DNA of 64,000 bases from Datura wrightii (Eukaryota; Streptophyta; Magnoliopsida; Solanales; Solanaceae), in the NCBI GenBank assembly GCA_035772735.1, contig JASDFA010000010.1:36271501-36335500 (forward strand), given 5' to 3'. Under the pieces are notes generated by a model that ran no database searches, had not been told where the DNA came from, and saw nothing but the letters and a program-made list of their open reading frames with translations. Of this stretch, positions 12,247-25,313 are shown one piece after another (the stretch's first letter is position 1; the number at the start of each line of letters is the position of its first letter). The position numbers and the translations under genes are program-made.

Positions 12247-12769
12247 TCTAATACCCCAGAAGTACTTAAGACTAGACCTGAGATTTAAAAATGGAAGTTG
12301 GCAGAAATCTGGAAAACTATCACAGAACGAGTCATGTAACGAATCATTGATTAAACTAACGATGCGTAGGAAGTGTCCGTGGTAAAGTGCAGCAGGGTTG
12401 AAATTGGGAGTAACGGGTCAAGAAACGACCCGTGGTTTGATGTCACGAGTCATTGTTGGAGGTCGTGGTGAGACTGGTCCTTAGCCTAGGAGGAACTAAC
12501 GGATCATAGGATGACCCGTGGTGAGCAGCAACAGATCATTGTGAGCAACCATGGGAAGGAGTAGGAAAATCTCTCGTAGAGGTGATGGATGAAAACCACG
12601 ACTCATTTGAACGAGGCATGAGTCGTGGTGTGGCTCGTGGGAAGGCCCAGGTGTAGGTCTTCAGGGGGAAACAACGGAGAATACAACAGACCATACCATG
12701 TCGTAACGACTTATCCTGTCGAGTCATGGAATTGAATATGAGAATTCAAATTTGGGTAGTGGATGCAAC
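12247..12769 (+). repeat. G2 3' LTR, left part
   Basis: It matches 5264-5781 of the 5' LTR and carries the same gactcgtgg/acgggtc word array. It ends abruptly at GGATGCAAC (about 12769), where sequence from inside a minus-strand LTR follows. The corresponding right part is 57556-58113. Confidence 0.85.
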
Positions 12770-14616
12770 GGTATCATTAACATAACGATGCATTATGACA
12801 TGCGGAACAATGGGAGGACTCGTCATAACCAACACCATCATGGTAGAGCCTTTCATGATGCCCCAACTATCTCACTCGAGTAGGCAGAGTCGCCCCTGGC
12901 TTTCCAAGCGAGGGATGTGCATTATGTGATATCACGAAAAGAGGGGATCATTATCATTGTAATGTGTCATTGTAAGCCCATGGTGGCACGTGGTTATGAG
13001 ACATTGGCGTAGTCCTTTGAACGCCGGGCTGCTCGGTGCTAGACACGACTCCCAAAAATATGCATGTAGGCTCATATGTAAATCAATAACATCATTCATT
13101 TAGATTCATGGATAAAATAAACATTCATCATTCATTGATCCCCATTAAAACATGATTATCCAAGAATCAAAGGCACTTTAGTTGGCCAACATCATAAATC
13201 GATAAATCATGAGATCCATTTTATAAATCCAAAATCATTCATCATCATGTGGGTATTGCCCAATACTTTACCATGCTTTACAATGCTCAATTCATTCGAA
13301 AACATGCGTATAACATAGGTAACTTGAAAACATGCTTTTCATCATCAATAGTTCATAAATCATAATGCCCGTGCATACTTGAAATCATGCATATAACTTA
13401 TAAATCATCAAATCATGTTGGGTTTTTGAATAAAATCATATTTCAAATCATAAATCATGTTGGCTTTGTAAATATAAACAATTAAAGGGTAGATCATAAA
13501 CCAACTCATCATTAATCATGCATAATTAGGCTAAATTTGATAGAAATTGAAATCAATAATTTTATAAGTAAAATAAATTGTAAAACCTGATCAAATCCAT
13601 ATGATAGGATGTAAATCATGAATCTCAAAAGCCCATTAGCAAATCATTACGTTTTTACAAATTGAATTCAAAACCCCAATAGATTTTTGATAGATTTTCA
13701 TAAATCAATAGACAATGGGAAAGGGTATGAATAGAAACACCCATCTATAACCCTACATACCTGGGCAAGATTAGATTCTAAAGTTCTTGAGTTCCCAAGG
13801 ATGAATTGATAGGGAAAAGCTTGAGGAATAGCTTGATCTCTCAAAATTTCTCTTAATATGCATGCATGGGAATGATCTATGCAATAAGGACTTAACATAT
13901 CTTAAAATTCCCAGATAAATACATGAAATGATGTAGTTTAGGGCCTTATAGCATTGAAAGGTCGACAATACCCTTAATGAAAAGTCCTTAAAGAACTGCC
14001 CTGGACGAATCAATGACTGACGAGTCATTGTGTAAAGCCACGACTTGTGGTATCCAGTCGTTGGATCCACTGTCTCATCAATACCTTCATATTCTTCCCA
14101 CGACTCGACAAGATGAGTCGTTGGTCCAAATAATGGGTTGTTGGGTAGGTCGATGTCAACTCCTACAAAACCTGAACATACCTTACCACGAGCCTCACCA
14201 TGACTCGTGGTTGCTTCCAACGGGTCGTGGTCTTGATCCATTGAGTGCATTAGAAATCTGACCATGTAGACAATGATTGCTGACAACGGGTTGTTGTAAC
14301 TCACGACGGGCCGTTGGATGACAAGGATAGTTGTAACTCATGACGGGCCGTTGGAGGACCCGTTATTTCCCTAAATGTTAATGTCTAGCTCTCACCATGA
14401 CTACAAACGATGACTCGTTGTTTCCCACAATGAGTCGTTACATCAATCGTTGCTTCCACTGCCACACGGACTCCTGAAACCACGACTGGTAACAATGGCT
14501 CATGGTTTCCAACCACGAGTTGTTACACCTCTCATCTTGTGATGGTTTTCCCAGTTTCAGCAGTTTTCAACTTTTAAACTCCTGGGTCTACTCTTAGTCA
14601 CTTCCAGGGCATCACA
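12770..14616 (-). repeat. Concatemer LTR a (3' LTR, truncated)
   Basis: It begins inside the LTR (the counterpart of about 55743 in LTR c) and ends ...GGGCATCACA at 14616, the minus-strand TGTGATGCCC terminus. The word array (cgactcgt, ccacgag, acgggtcgt) occupies 13995-14540, which is U3 on the minus strand. The middle is AT-rich with many 'aaatcat' words. Confidence 0.87.
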
Positions 14617-14636
14617 ATATCTCTCCCTTGGGAACA
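14617..14636 (-). other. Polypurine tract of internal A
   Basis: On the minus strand this reads GTTCCCAAGGGAGAGATAT, ending at the LTR edge. The same tract stands at 50005-50023 next to LTR b. Confidence 0.75.
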
Positions 14637-14863
14637 TTCATCCTCAAATGTAGGAAACAAGTAGAAAACAGAAACATGCAATTATCATATTCAAATACTG
14701 ATCATTTAAGCCAAAAACTAACGGAATGACTACCTTTGATTCAAACCACATAGCTGAATTGATTTCATACATCACATGCACATCCATACACATAAAAGAA
14801 ACTTGAACACATGATTTGAACATGAAAACTAATAGAGTTATAGGGAAAATTGATACCCCAAGT

Positions 14864-17800
14864 CTAAACTAAGCCCATAGAGAATAAGTGTGGGTATATA
14901 GCAATCATATCCGTTTCGGCTTCCCATGTAGCTCCTTTAACATGCCGATTGCTACATAATACTTTAACTGAAGCTACTTCCTTGTTCCTTAGCCTCCGAA
15001 CCTGACGATCCAATATTTCCACCGAAACATCCTCATAGCTAAGTCTATCTTTTACACCAATGCTATCCACCGGGATTACTAGAGCTGGATCTCCCAAACA
15101 TTTCTTCAAAAGCAATACATGTAACATAGGATGTATGGAAGATAACTCTGAGGGCAGGTCCAACTCATACGCTACCTTACCAACTCTTCTCATAATCCTA
15201 TAGGGACTAACATAACAAGGACTGAGTTTTCCTTTCTTCCCAAACCGCATGACTCCTTCATGGGAGATACCTTCAGAAATACCAAATCGTCCACCTAAAA
15301 CACTAACTGTCTCCTCCTCACATCAGCATATGACTTTTGACAACTCTGAACTGTTTTCAGCCTATCCCTAATAAACTAAACCTTCACCACAGGTTCATGA
15401 ATCAAATTTGGCCCTATCATAGCTTCCTCACCATCCTCAAACCATCCAACGAGCGATCTACATCTTTGCCCATAGAGGGCCTCGAACGGTGCCATTTGGA
15501 TACTGGAGTGATAGCTATTATTATAAGCAAACTCGATCAGGGGAAAGTGATCATCCCAACTACCTTTAAATTCCATCAAGAAAGTTCTCAACATGTCTTC
15601 AAGAGTCTGAATTATCCGCTCCGCTTGACCATCCGTTTGAGCATGAAATGCTGTGCTGAGTTTAACCTGAGTCCCAAGACCCTTTTGAAAATACCGCCAA
15701 AACTGAGAGGTAAATTGAGTACCTAGGTCTGAAATGATAAACAAGGGCACTCCATGCAATTGAACCAACTCCAGGACATACAATTTTCCATAATCCCCCG
15801 CCGAATTCATGGTCTTTACTGGTAGAAAATGTTAAGCTTTGGTCAACCTGTCTACCACAACCAAAATGGAATCATACTGTCGGCGAGTATGAGATAATCT
15901 TGTTATGAAATCCATGTTGATTTCTTCCCACTTCCAAGTAGGAATGCTGATATCCTGAGTTACTCCTCCCGGCCTTTGATGTTTAACCTTTACCTGCTTA
16001 AAGTTTGAGCACTTGGCTACGAGTTCTGCAATATCCCTTTTCATGCCATTCCACCAATATATTTCTCGCAAATCATGATACATCTTGGTGGAACCTGGAT
16101 GGATAGACTACCTAGATCCATAAGCCTCATGCATCATCCGAATCATCAAATCATCGACATCCGGAACACCTAGGAGACCTTAGTACCAAAGCACACCATC
16201 TCCCCCTTGGGAGAAGACCTCCACCTTCGGACTTCGAACGGCTTCTTTTAGCTTTACGAAAATCAGATCCTCATCTTGTCTAGATTTCACATCCGTCACC
16301 AAGGAGGATTCTAATCTATTCAGCACTACAACACTACCATCAGTCGAGTCGACCAACTGAACTTCCAACCTTGCAAGTCGATGGACATCTTTCACCAGCT
16401 CCTTCTTTCCCTCATCAACATGGGACACACTCTCCATAGAGAGCCTACTAAGTGTGTGTGCTAACACATTAGCCTTACCCAGATTATAATGGTCATAATA
16501 TCATAGTCCTTTAGTAGCTCCAACCACCTTCTTTGCCGAATATTGAGATATTTCTGTGTGAACATATATTGCAAGCTCTTGTGGTCCAAAAAACATTCAC
16601 ATGGACCCGATACAAGTAATGCCGCCATATCTTCAATGCAAACACCACCACATCCAATTCAAGATCGTGGGTCAGGTAATTCTTCGCATGGACTTTCAAC
16701 TATCTAGATGCATATGCTATCACTTTTTCCTCACTTCATCAACACATACCCGAGTCTGATTCTCGAAGCATCATAATACACCACAAAACCATCGGTACCC
16801 TCAGGTAGGATCAACACCAATGCGGTAGTAAGTCGAGTCTTCAACTCTTGAAAGCTCTTCTCACAAGCCTCCGACCATTGAAACTTTACCTTTTTCTGAG
16901 TCAACTTGGTCAAAGGTGCTGCAATAGAAGAAAAACCGTCAACAAATCTCCGGTAATAGCCTGTTAGGACCAAGAAACTCTGAATATTCGAGTGATTCAT
17001 TGGGCTGGGCCAATTCTTCACCGCCTCAATTTCCTAATAATCTACCTTTATGCCCTCACTCAATACCACATGGCCCAAAAATGCAATGGAGTCCAACCAG
17101 AACTCACACTTGATGAACTTGGCATATAATCGACGATCCTTGAGAGTCTAAAGTACTACTCTCAAGTGAGCAGCATGCTCCTCCTCGCTTTGAGAGTATA
17201 TTAGGAGGTAATCAATGAACACGATCATGAAAATGTCTAGATATTGCTTGAACATCCTGTTTGTCATGCCCATGAAAGCTTCAAGAATATTCGTTAGTCC
17301 AAAAGACATCACTGCAGACCCATAATGACCATACCGCATCCTGAAGGCTGTCTTTAGGATATCACACTCACGAACCCTGAGCTGATGAAACCCGGACCTG
17401 AGATCTACCTTTGAGAAGCACTTGGCACCCTGAAGCTGATCAAACAAATCATCGATCCTGGGTAAAGGATACCTGCTCTTAATGGTGACCTTGTTCAATT
17501 GCCGATAGTCAATGCACATCCGAAGTGAACTATCCTTCTTTCGGACATATAACACTAGTGAACCCCATGGAGACTTGCTCAGTCTAATGTAGCCCTTATC
17601 TAATAGGTCCTTCAACTGATCCTTCAACTCTTTTACCTCAGCTGGAACCATCATGTGAGGAGGGATAGATATAGGTTGCATGTCGGGTAGAAGGTCAATA
17701 CCAAAATCAATATTCCGCTCGGGAGGAACACTTGGAAAATCATTAGGAAAGACCTTTGGATACTCAAGCACCACCTGAACTGACTGGATTATTGGGATCT

Positions 17801-18290
17801 CACACTCAACATCCTTAAACCTAACTATATGATACATGCAACCCTTAGAAATCATCTTCCTGGCCTTAAGATATGAAATAAATCGACCTACTGGTATAGC
17901 CGAACTACTATTCCACTCCAAAAGTGATTCACCTAGAAAACGAAATTCCACCTCGCGAGTTCTACAATTTGTAGAAGCATAACGCGCATACAACCAATCC
18001 ATTCCAAGAATAATATCAAAGTCAGTCATGGCTAACTCGACAAGGTCTGCATAGGTGACTTTATGCAATATAGTGACCGGGCATCTTCTATATACTTGCC
18101 TAGCTACAATCGAATCACCGACAGGAGTAGAAACTAAAAATGGTTCTGATAGAGTCTTGGGACTAACTCCAAATCTACTAGCAACTTACGGAGTCACGAA
18201 AGACAAAGTAGCCCCCAAATCTAGAAAAGCATTAACATCAATATGAAAAACTCGCAAAATGCCAGTGACCACATCCGGTGAAGTCTCCTG
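14864..18290 (-). pseudogene. Internal A pol remnant: PR-RT-RNase H-integrase-chromodomain
   Basis: Read right to left. Protease near 18180-18260 reads DLGA where D-S-G-A is expected. The linker and RT are in a 306-codon open stretch (17148-18068) with ILGMDWLYARYAS, YPLPRIDDLFDQLQGAKCF and the catalytic box FIDYLLIYS, in which Tyr replaces the second Asp. RNase H spans about 16470-17021. The integrase core is at 15376-16083 (NMDFITRLS, IISDLGTQF, QAERIIQ). The chromodomain is in 14864-15250 (VEILDRQVRRLRNKEVASVKV). Frames break at 17148, 16731, 16511, 16180, 15832 and 15376. The last open stretch runs to a stop at 14864, which fits the natural end of pol because copy B ends near the same point. 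Confidence 0.88.
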
Positions 18291-19491
18291 CTCCTAAGCG
18301 GGGCGAGGGAACATAATCTATTTTAGCGTTGTCCGCCACCCCCACTAGAAGATGCTCCCTGCGGTGCTGAACATGCTGGAGCTACTTCTTTCCTGGTGGT
18401 TTGCGTACGACCCCTATCACCATCCTGTCTAGCAAATAGACACACTCAACATATGTGGCTGACATAAAACACCCATAGAAAATATCTGAGCCAAGCAAAC
18501 ACTCCACGGCATGACTATTGTCGCACTTTCTGTAAGCTGGGATGGTACGCCCTACCTGCGTGCCCGTCTGGTCCCTCTATCCCAAAGCCCTACTCTTATG
18601 ATCACCCTTGGGTCTGGATAGGACACTAGCTAATGATGGTGCTGGAGCTAGTGACCTCTGCTAAAAGTGAGAGTAGTGACCACTGCCGGATCTCTGATGA
18701 GTAAACCCATAGCTATCTATCCGAGCCCTCTTTGCCTCCCTCTCCCTTGCATGAGATGCCTCCATCTGCTGGGTGTACAACACTATGCAAGGAAAGTCCA
18801 ATATCCTGATGAATCATGGCAGTCCTGCATTCTTTGTCCAGCTACTCCATGGATGAATCTTCTCACCCCCATCCTCTGATTTGCTAACAACTCTGGGGCA
18901 TATTTCGATAGGCGAGTGAACTCAAGGACTCTTGTATAGTCATTCTTCCTTGCTTCAATTTAACAAACTCAGTTGTCTTCAGCTCCCTCATCTCACGAGG
19001 GAAGAACCGATCTAGAAATAATATATGAAACTCTTCCAAAGTGACCGAACCTACTCCTGTGACCCTGCTATACTTCCATTGGCCAAATTGATATGCGCGA
19101 CCCCTTTTAACTGATAAGAAGCCAACTCGGCACACTCAACCCCATTCATCCCCATGACTTGGGTGATCTTGAAAATCTCATCAACGAACTCATGTGGGTC
19201 CTTATCTACCTTGGACCCAAGGAACTCCAGCGGGTTCATCCTCAAGAAGTCACTGACTCGAGCCATCGCTGCGTTGCCATTATGCGGAACATGTGCAACG
19301 GCCTGCTAATTGACCTGAGCGGTCAAGGCCTACACAAGCATCTGAATAGTGGCTTGGAACTCAGCATGGGCAGCTGGCTCCAATGCCTGGGGCTCTTGAA
19401 CTGGTGGGGCTTGCTGATGCCCATGACCATTGCCATCCTCTTGGCCCTCACCATTTCCATTCCTCCTTGCGTTCATTCTTTGAGGAGCCAT
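18290..19491 (-). pseudogene. Internal A gag remnant
   Basis: The start is the ATG complementary to 19489-19491, beginning MAPQRMNARRNGNG, a form shared with copy B. A stop at 19330 interrupts after QATIQMLV. Reading then resumes as ARVSDFLRMNPLEFLGSKVD (19051-19266) and FLDRFFPREMRELKTTEFV (18884-19135). The nucleocapsid region near 18480-18560 is frameshifted. It lies directly upstream of pol with no separate promoter. Confidence 0.82.
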
Positions 19492-19683
19492 GATTCTGCA
19501 ATCACAAATAGCATGCATTAGAAAGATAGAAAAGGCTTTACATCGCAAGACATAGATCATGAAAGAAGGGAACATTACTAAACGTCTCATAGCCTCTTCG
19601 TCATTAGTGTGGCGCGCTTTACGCCTATGATAAAGACGCTACTTAACGCGTCTTTCAGACATCCTAGGACACTTCAAATCTAT

Positions 19684-19696
19684 TTCTATAACACCA
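19684..19696 (-). other. Primer-binding site of internal A (decayed)
   Basis: Minus strand TTGGTGTTATAGA is a decayed TTGGTATCAGAGC. Position and spacing to LTR b (19701) match the intact sites at 55089-55101 and 4109-4121. Confidence 0.65.
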
Positions 19697-19700
19697 AGTT

Positions 19701-22099
19701 TTTCATGACCCGAACGTAGACCCGGATCGTAACACGGGACAAGCAATCCCAAGAGGCCCCAAGTCGACCCATGGCATAAGCATACATCTAACTTCATTCT
19801 CTTTAAGCGGAGAACTGAATGTAAGGCATAGCGGAAACGTAAACATATCATAACATAACATAACATAGGGAGTCACCAGACATACACGCAAGCTTAGTAC
19901 TACATACAGTCTGAAATCCTCTACTACAATAATGGGTTGATGGGACAACACCCCCAACTAACCCGGCCAAGTATTGAAACATAAATAACATAAATGAATT
20001 GTCAAACGGCCCTCAGAGCATGAGGATTCACTAGCAAGCTGAAAGTGAACTCTAAGATGATCTAAAGAGGAGGATGAGCTTGAGGGTCAGGTCCTGTATC
20101 ATGAAATGATATAGCATAGATAGTATGCGGTCCGTATATGAAATTTACCGAGTATGCAAGGAAAGTAAAACGGACATTTAAAATACATGAGAACTCATAA
20201 AACATCATAAGAGTGGGACATCATGCTTATATCATAATCATCATAATATAACATAAGGCTCAAGATTTTCAAATAATTCGTAAACCATTCATTTTCATAA
20301 TCATAGGAAAAAGTTCATCAAATCATTACTTGAGCTAATATCATGAATATAACAATGCATCAAGAGATGCGGAACAAAGGGAGAACTCGTCCTAACCAAT
20401 ACCATCATAGTAGAGCCTTTCATGATGCCCCAACTATCTCACTCAAGTGAGTAGAGTCGCCCCTAGCTTGCCAAGGGAGGGGTGTGCATTATGTGATTTC
20501 AAGAAAAGTGGGGATCATTATCATTGTAAGCCTACGGTGGCACGTGGTTATGAGACATCGATGTAGTCCTTTGAACGTCGGGCTGCTCGGTGCTAGATAC
20601 GGTCCGAAAAACATGCATATAGGCTCATATGTAAATCAATAACATCATTTATTTAGATTCATGGATAAAATAAACATTCATAATTCGCTAATCCACATTA
20701 AAACATGATTAGCCAAGAATTAAAGGCACTTTAGTTAGCCAACATCATAAATCGATAAATCATGAGATCCATTTTATAAATTGTAAATCATTCATTATCA
20801 TGTGGGAATTTCCCAATACTTTATCATGCTTTACAATGCTCAATTCATTCAAAAACATGCTTATAACATGGGTAACTTGAAAACATGTGTTTCATCATCA
20901 ATAGTTCATAAATCATAAGGCTCATGCATACTTGAAATCATGCATATAACTTATAAATCATCAAATCATGTTGGGTTTTTTTAATAAATCCATATTTCAA
21001 ATAATAGATCATGCTGGGTTTGTAAATATCAACAATTCAAGGGTAGATCATACAACAACTCATCATAGATCATGCATAATTAGGCTTAATTTGATAGAAA
21101 TTGAAATCAATAATTTCATAAGTAAAATAAATTGTAAAATCTAATCAAATACATATGATAGGATATAAATCATTAATAATAAAAGCTCATTAGCAAATCA
21201 TTAGGTTTTCACAAAATTGAATTCAAAACCCCAACAGATTTTTGATAGATTTTCATAAATCAATAGAGAATGGGCATGGGTATAAAAGAAAGTACCATTC
21301 ATAACCCTACATACCTGGGTAAGATCAGATTCTAATGTTCTTGAATGCCCTAGGATCAATTGATAGGGAAAAGCTTGAGGAATAACTTGATCTCTAAAAA
21401 TTTCTCTTAATATGTATGCATGGGAATGATCTATGCAATATGGACTTAAACTATCTTAAAATATCTAGAAAAATACATGATATGACGTAGTTTAGGGCCT
21501 TATAGCATTAAAAGGTTAAAAATACCCTTAATGAAAATTCCCTGAAAAACTGCCTTGGACGAACCAACGACTGATCCCATGAGTCATTGTGTAAAGACAG
21601 AACTCGTGGTATCCAGTCTTTGGATCCACTGTCTCATCAATACCTTCATATCCTTCCCATGACTCCATAGGACGAGTCATTGGTCAAAACAATGGGTCTT
21701 TGGGTCGGTCGTTGGGTCGGTCGTTGTCAACTCCCTGCCTCACCACCACTCCTGGTTGCTTCCAACGGGTCGTGGTCTTGATTTATAGAGTGCACTGGAA
21801 ATATGACTATGTATACAATGCTTGCTGACAACAGATCATTTTAACTCATGATGGGACATTGAATGACCCGTTATTTCCGCAATTGTTAAAGTCCAGCTCT
21901 CACCATGACTACGAACAACGACTCGTTATTTCCCACAATTAGTCGTTACATCAGTCGCTGTTTCCACTGCCACCTGGACTCCTGAAACCAAGGCTGGTAA
22001 CTAGGGCTCGTGGTTTCCAACCACGAGCCGTTACACCTCTCATCTTGTGACGTTTTTCCCAGTTTCAGCAGTTTTCAACTTTTAAACTCCCAGGTCTAC
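19701..22099 (-). repeat. Concatemer LTR b, main part
   Basis: This is the shared central LTR: 5' LTR for internal A and 3' LTR for internal B. It matches LTR c along its length and ends at TCTAC (22095-22099), the left TSD of Z. The remaining 25 bp are at 49980-50004. The word array is at 21540-22080. Confidence 0.87.
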
Positions 22100-22818
22100 T
22101 GTAATACCCTAAAGGTACCTAAGACTAGACTTAGAAGATTAAAATAAACTCTGCAGAAATACCTAAAGTTTTGCACCAGAACAACTTGTGGTATGAGTCG
22201 TGGTGAGGTCTAACGGATCGTGGTCCCAGTCGTGATGGAGTTCGGGAGCTTGGGGTCAGACCATGACTCACCCTATGAATTGTGAGCCATAGGTATGACT
22301 CGTGGCTAGGAGTCATGGTGAATTTTTCCCTGTGGTGCCAGAATAAGATGTCACGGATCATGGTACGACTCGTAGGTTTTAGCAACGAGTCGTGATGAGG
22401 AGTCATGGTTAAGTCATAGCTAGTGAGGGTGGATGATGTCATGACTGACAGTACGACTTGTAAAAGGACACCACGAGTCGTGATATGCAAGTCGTGGCTA
22501 GATTTAGAAGCAAGTGAGGACTAGAGAAGTGGTGATCACGAGAGCTGACCACGAGTCTTTACTTCGTGGTATGACTCGTGGTATGAGTTGTGGTAGCTGG
22601 CAGTTTAATTTTTTAGGGTTTCTCATTAATGGCATTGTCATAATTCCTAAGTCCTAGAGTCTAATAGTCGTTTAAGGCTCGTTTTAGTTGGTTTTAGAAG
22701 GGGAAAACCTATTCTAAGTCATTCATTTTATGCATGTAAGTTTTAAGGGTTGAGGAGGTGATTCAAGGCTAATTTGCAAGATTTCTATTGGAATCTCATC
22801 TTAGACAATCAGAGAAGT

Positions 22819-24802
22819 GTTAGAATCATCCTTCCTAGGTATGTAAGGTTATGAGTTGGTGTATCCTTCCACACCCATGCCGAATTTCTATTAAATCATG
22901 AAAATCACCTATGATCAAGTATGGGGTTTTTACCCAATTGCATAATCTTCAATCTCTATACATGGGTATGATTAGATTCTATTTATATTGATGAATTGTA
23001 AACTTGGACAGATTTTAAATTGTTTTTAATCCAAATTATATTTTCTGAATTATGAAATTGAATGCCCAGGGATGAGAAGTTCATGAAAAAAGAGAATGGT
23101 GATGAATGTATGATGATGATGAGATTTGATGATGAAAAGAATGTTTCTAAAGCTACCTGTGATTATGATGTTGTTTCCAAAATGAATTGAGTAGATTCAA
23201 GTGTGATAAAGCTTTGGGCAATGCCCACATGTTAATTTAAAATGATGAGTTTTCCCTAAATGAGCTTACCACATTATTTGTAGCAAAGTCTCCCAAATTT
23301 CATATTATTAGCTCGTGGTATGTTGAGTTAAATATTCCTACATAGTGCTTACCGCATGATTTGGAGTAGATGTTCCCACTTATATTTAAGCTTGTGGTAT
23401 GTTCGAAATAGAGCTTCTCATATGCATAAATTCATAATTGAGATGTATGTTAATGTTGAGCTACATTTTCATATGATGTCGAGTATATGTATGATTTTAT
23501 TATTGAGCTTTGTCAAAGGACAATGTTGAGCCTCATTTCATACAATGTTGAGTTATGCATGATTTCATTATGAGCTTCGTCAATACACGATGTTTAACTT
23601 CGCCAATAGATGTTGTTGAGCTTCGTTATATATGATGTAGAACATTGCATGTTCTTGGAAGAAGAGCCTAGCACTGAGCAAGCTAAGGGTCGATCATCCT
23701 ATGCCCCAGAACTACGCACCAACGCAGGTTGATACTATTATATTATTGGGACCTCCCTTGTGAGTTATCCCCGGCCTATTGGCCCTTGAGTTTGATATTG
23801 ATATAGGAGTGTTAGAATCATCCTTCCCATGTATTTAAGGTTATGAGTGGGTGTCTCCTTCCACACCCATGCCCAATTTCTATCAAATCATGAAAATGAC
23901 CTATGATCAAGTTTGGGGTTTTCACCCAATTGCATAATTCTTCAATATCTATACATGGGTATGACTAGATTCTACTTATATTGATTAATTGTGAAACTTG
24001 GGCAGATTTTAAATTGTGTTCAATCCAAATTATGTTTTCTAAATTATAAAATTGAATGTCCATGGATGAGAAGTAAATGAAAGAAGAGAATGATGATGAA
24101 TGTATGATGATGATGAGATTTGATGATGAAAAGTATGTTTCTAAAGCTACCCATGATTATGATGTTGTTTCCAAAATGAATTGAGTAGATCCAAGTGTGA
24201 TAAAGCTTTGGGCTATACCCACATGTTTATTTAAAATGATGAGTTTTTCCAAAATGAGCTTACCACATTGTTTGGAGCGAAGTCTCCCAAATTTCATATT
24301 ATTAGCTTGTGTTATGTTGAGTTAAATATTCCTACATATGGCTTACCACATGATTTGGAGTAGATGCTGTCAGTTATATTTGAGCTTGGGTATGTTCGAA
24401 GTAGAACTTCTCATATGCATAAATTCGTAATTGAGATGTATGTTAATGTTGAGCTTCATTTTCAATATGATGTCGAGTCTATGCATGATTTTATTATTGA
24501 GCTTTGTCAAAGGATAATGTTGAGCTTCGTTTCTTATGATGTTGAGTTATGCACATTTTGAGCTTCGTCAATAGATGATATTGAGCTTCATCAATAGATA
24601 ATGTTGAGCTTCATTATATACGATGTAGAGCATTGCATGTTTTAAGGAGAAGAGTCAGCACCGAGCTGGCTAAGGGTTGATCACCCTATGCCCCAGAACT
24701 ACGCGCCAACGTAGGTTGATACTATTATATTATTGGGACCTCCCTTGTGAGCTATGCCCAGCCCTATTGGCCCTTGAGCTTGATATTGATATCATGGTAT
24801 CG
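22819..24802 (+). repeat. 992-bp tandem direct duplication inside Z
   Basis: GTTAGAATCATCCTTCC begins at 22819 and again at 23811. The two copies stay collinear through the (GAT)-rich patch, the 'ttgagctt(c/t)gtcaa' minisatellite and the phrase 'tattggcccttgag', ending near 23805 and 24800. The second copy has several small deletions, so the duplication is not recent. Confidence 0.88.
23420..23640 (+). repeat. Degenerate minisatellite 'gttgagcttcgtcaatagat'
   Basis: Imperfect repeats of about 23-30 bp containing gttgagctt and cgtcaatag. A second copy of the whole array is at 24420-24630 because of the 992-bp duplication. No function is visible. Confidence 0.7.
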
Positions 24803-25313
24803 TCCATAGCCCTGGAAAGGTTATGGATGGCTCTACCCCTTAAGTGTGATAGTTGGGACCATGTAAGCTCTATCGTGGTATGTCGGTTATGTGATGATTC
24901 TCCCACTGTCTATATGATTCAGATTTGGATATTCACTACTCATGGAAGTTATCTTACGCATGCATTTTCTAAAAGCAAGGTTTGACTCATTGTTTAGGTT
25001 TTATTACAAATGTCATGTTTTAGATTTGAGGCATTCAAGTCAGTTATGATGTTATAAAGCCATGCATGGTCATGTCATGATACGATTATGATTTCAGAAT
25101 GAATGCACGTAGCCCTTCTTCTCAGACTTGAAAGCTTATGATATGTTATGAAATGTTTAAATGGTTTATTTTACTTAAGCGGTTTTAATTACCTTGCATA
25201 CTTGGTACATTCCACGTACTGACCGCATACTTCCTATGTTGTATCATTTCATGATACAGGTCCCGGCTCGTAGCTTCATCCCCGCTCTTAGACAGCTTTC
25301 CAAAGTTAGTATC

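Larger units (their letters stand above)
22100..25313 (+). repeat. Z solo LTR, left part
   Basis: The U3 has the family word array at 22180-22610, with the palindrome CACGAGTCGTG at 22472-22482. A direct duplication of about 992 bp follows. The segment ends with GTATC at 25309-25313, the left TSD of R4. No open frame of significance is seen. Confidence 0.87.

Noticed and set aside
15337..15726. 129-codon plus-strand ORF
   Set aside because: Antisense shadow of the integrase core of internal A.
22131..22490. 119-codon minus-strand ORF in Z
   Set aside because: Product of the gactcgtgg word array lacking stops; low-complexity translation.
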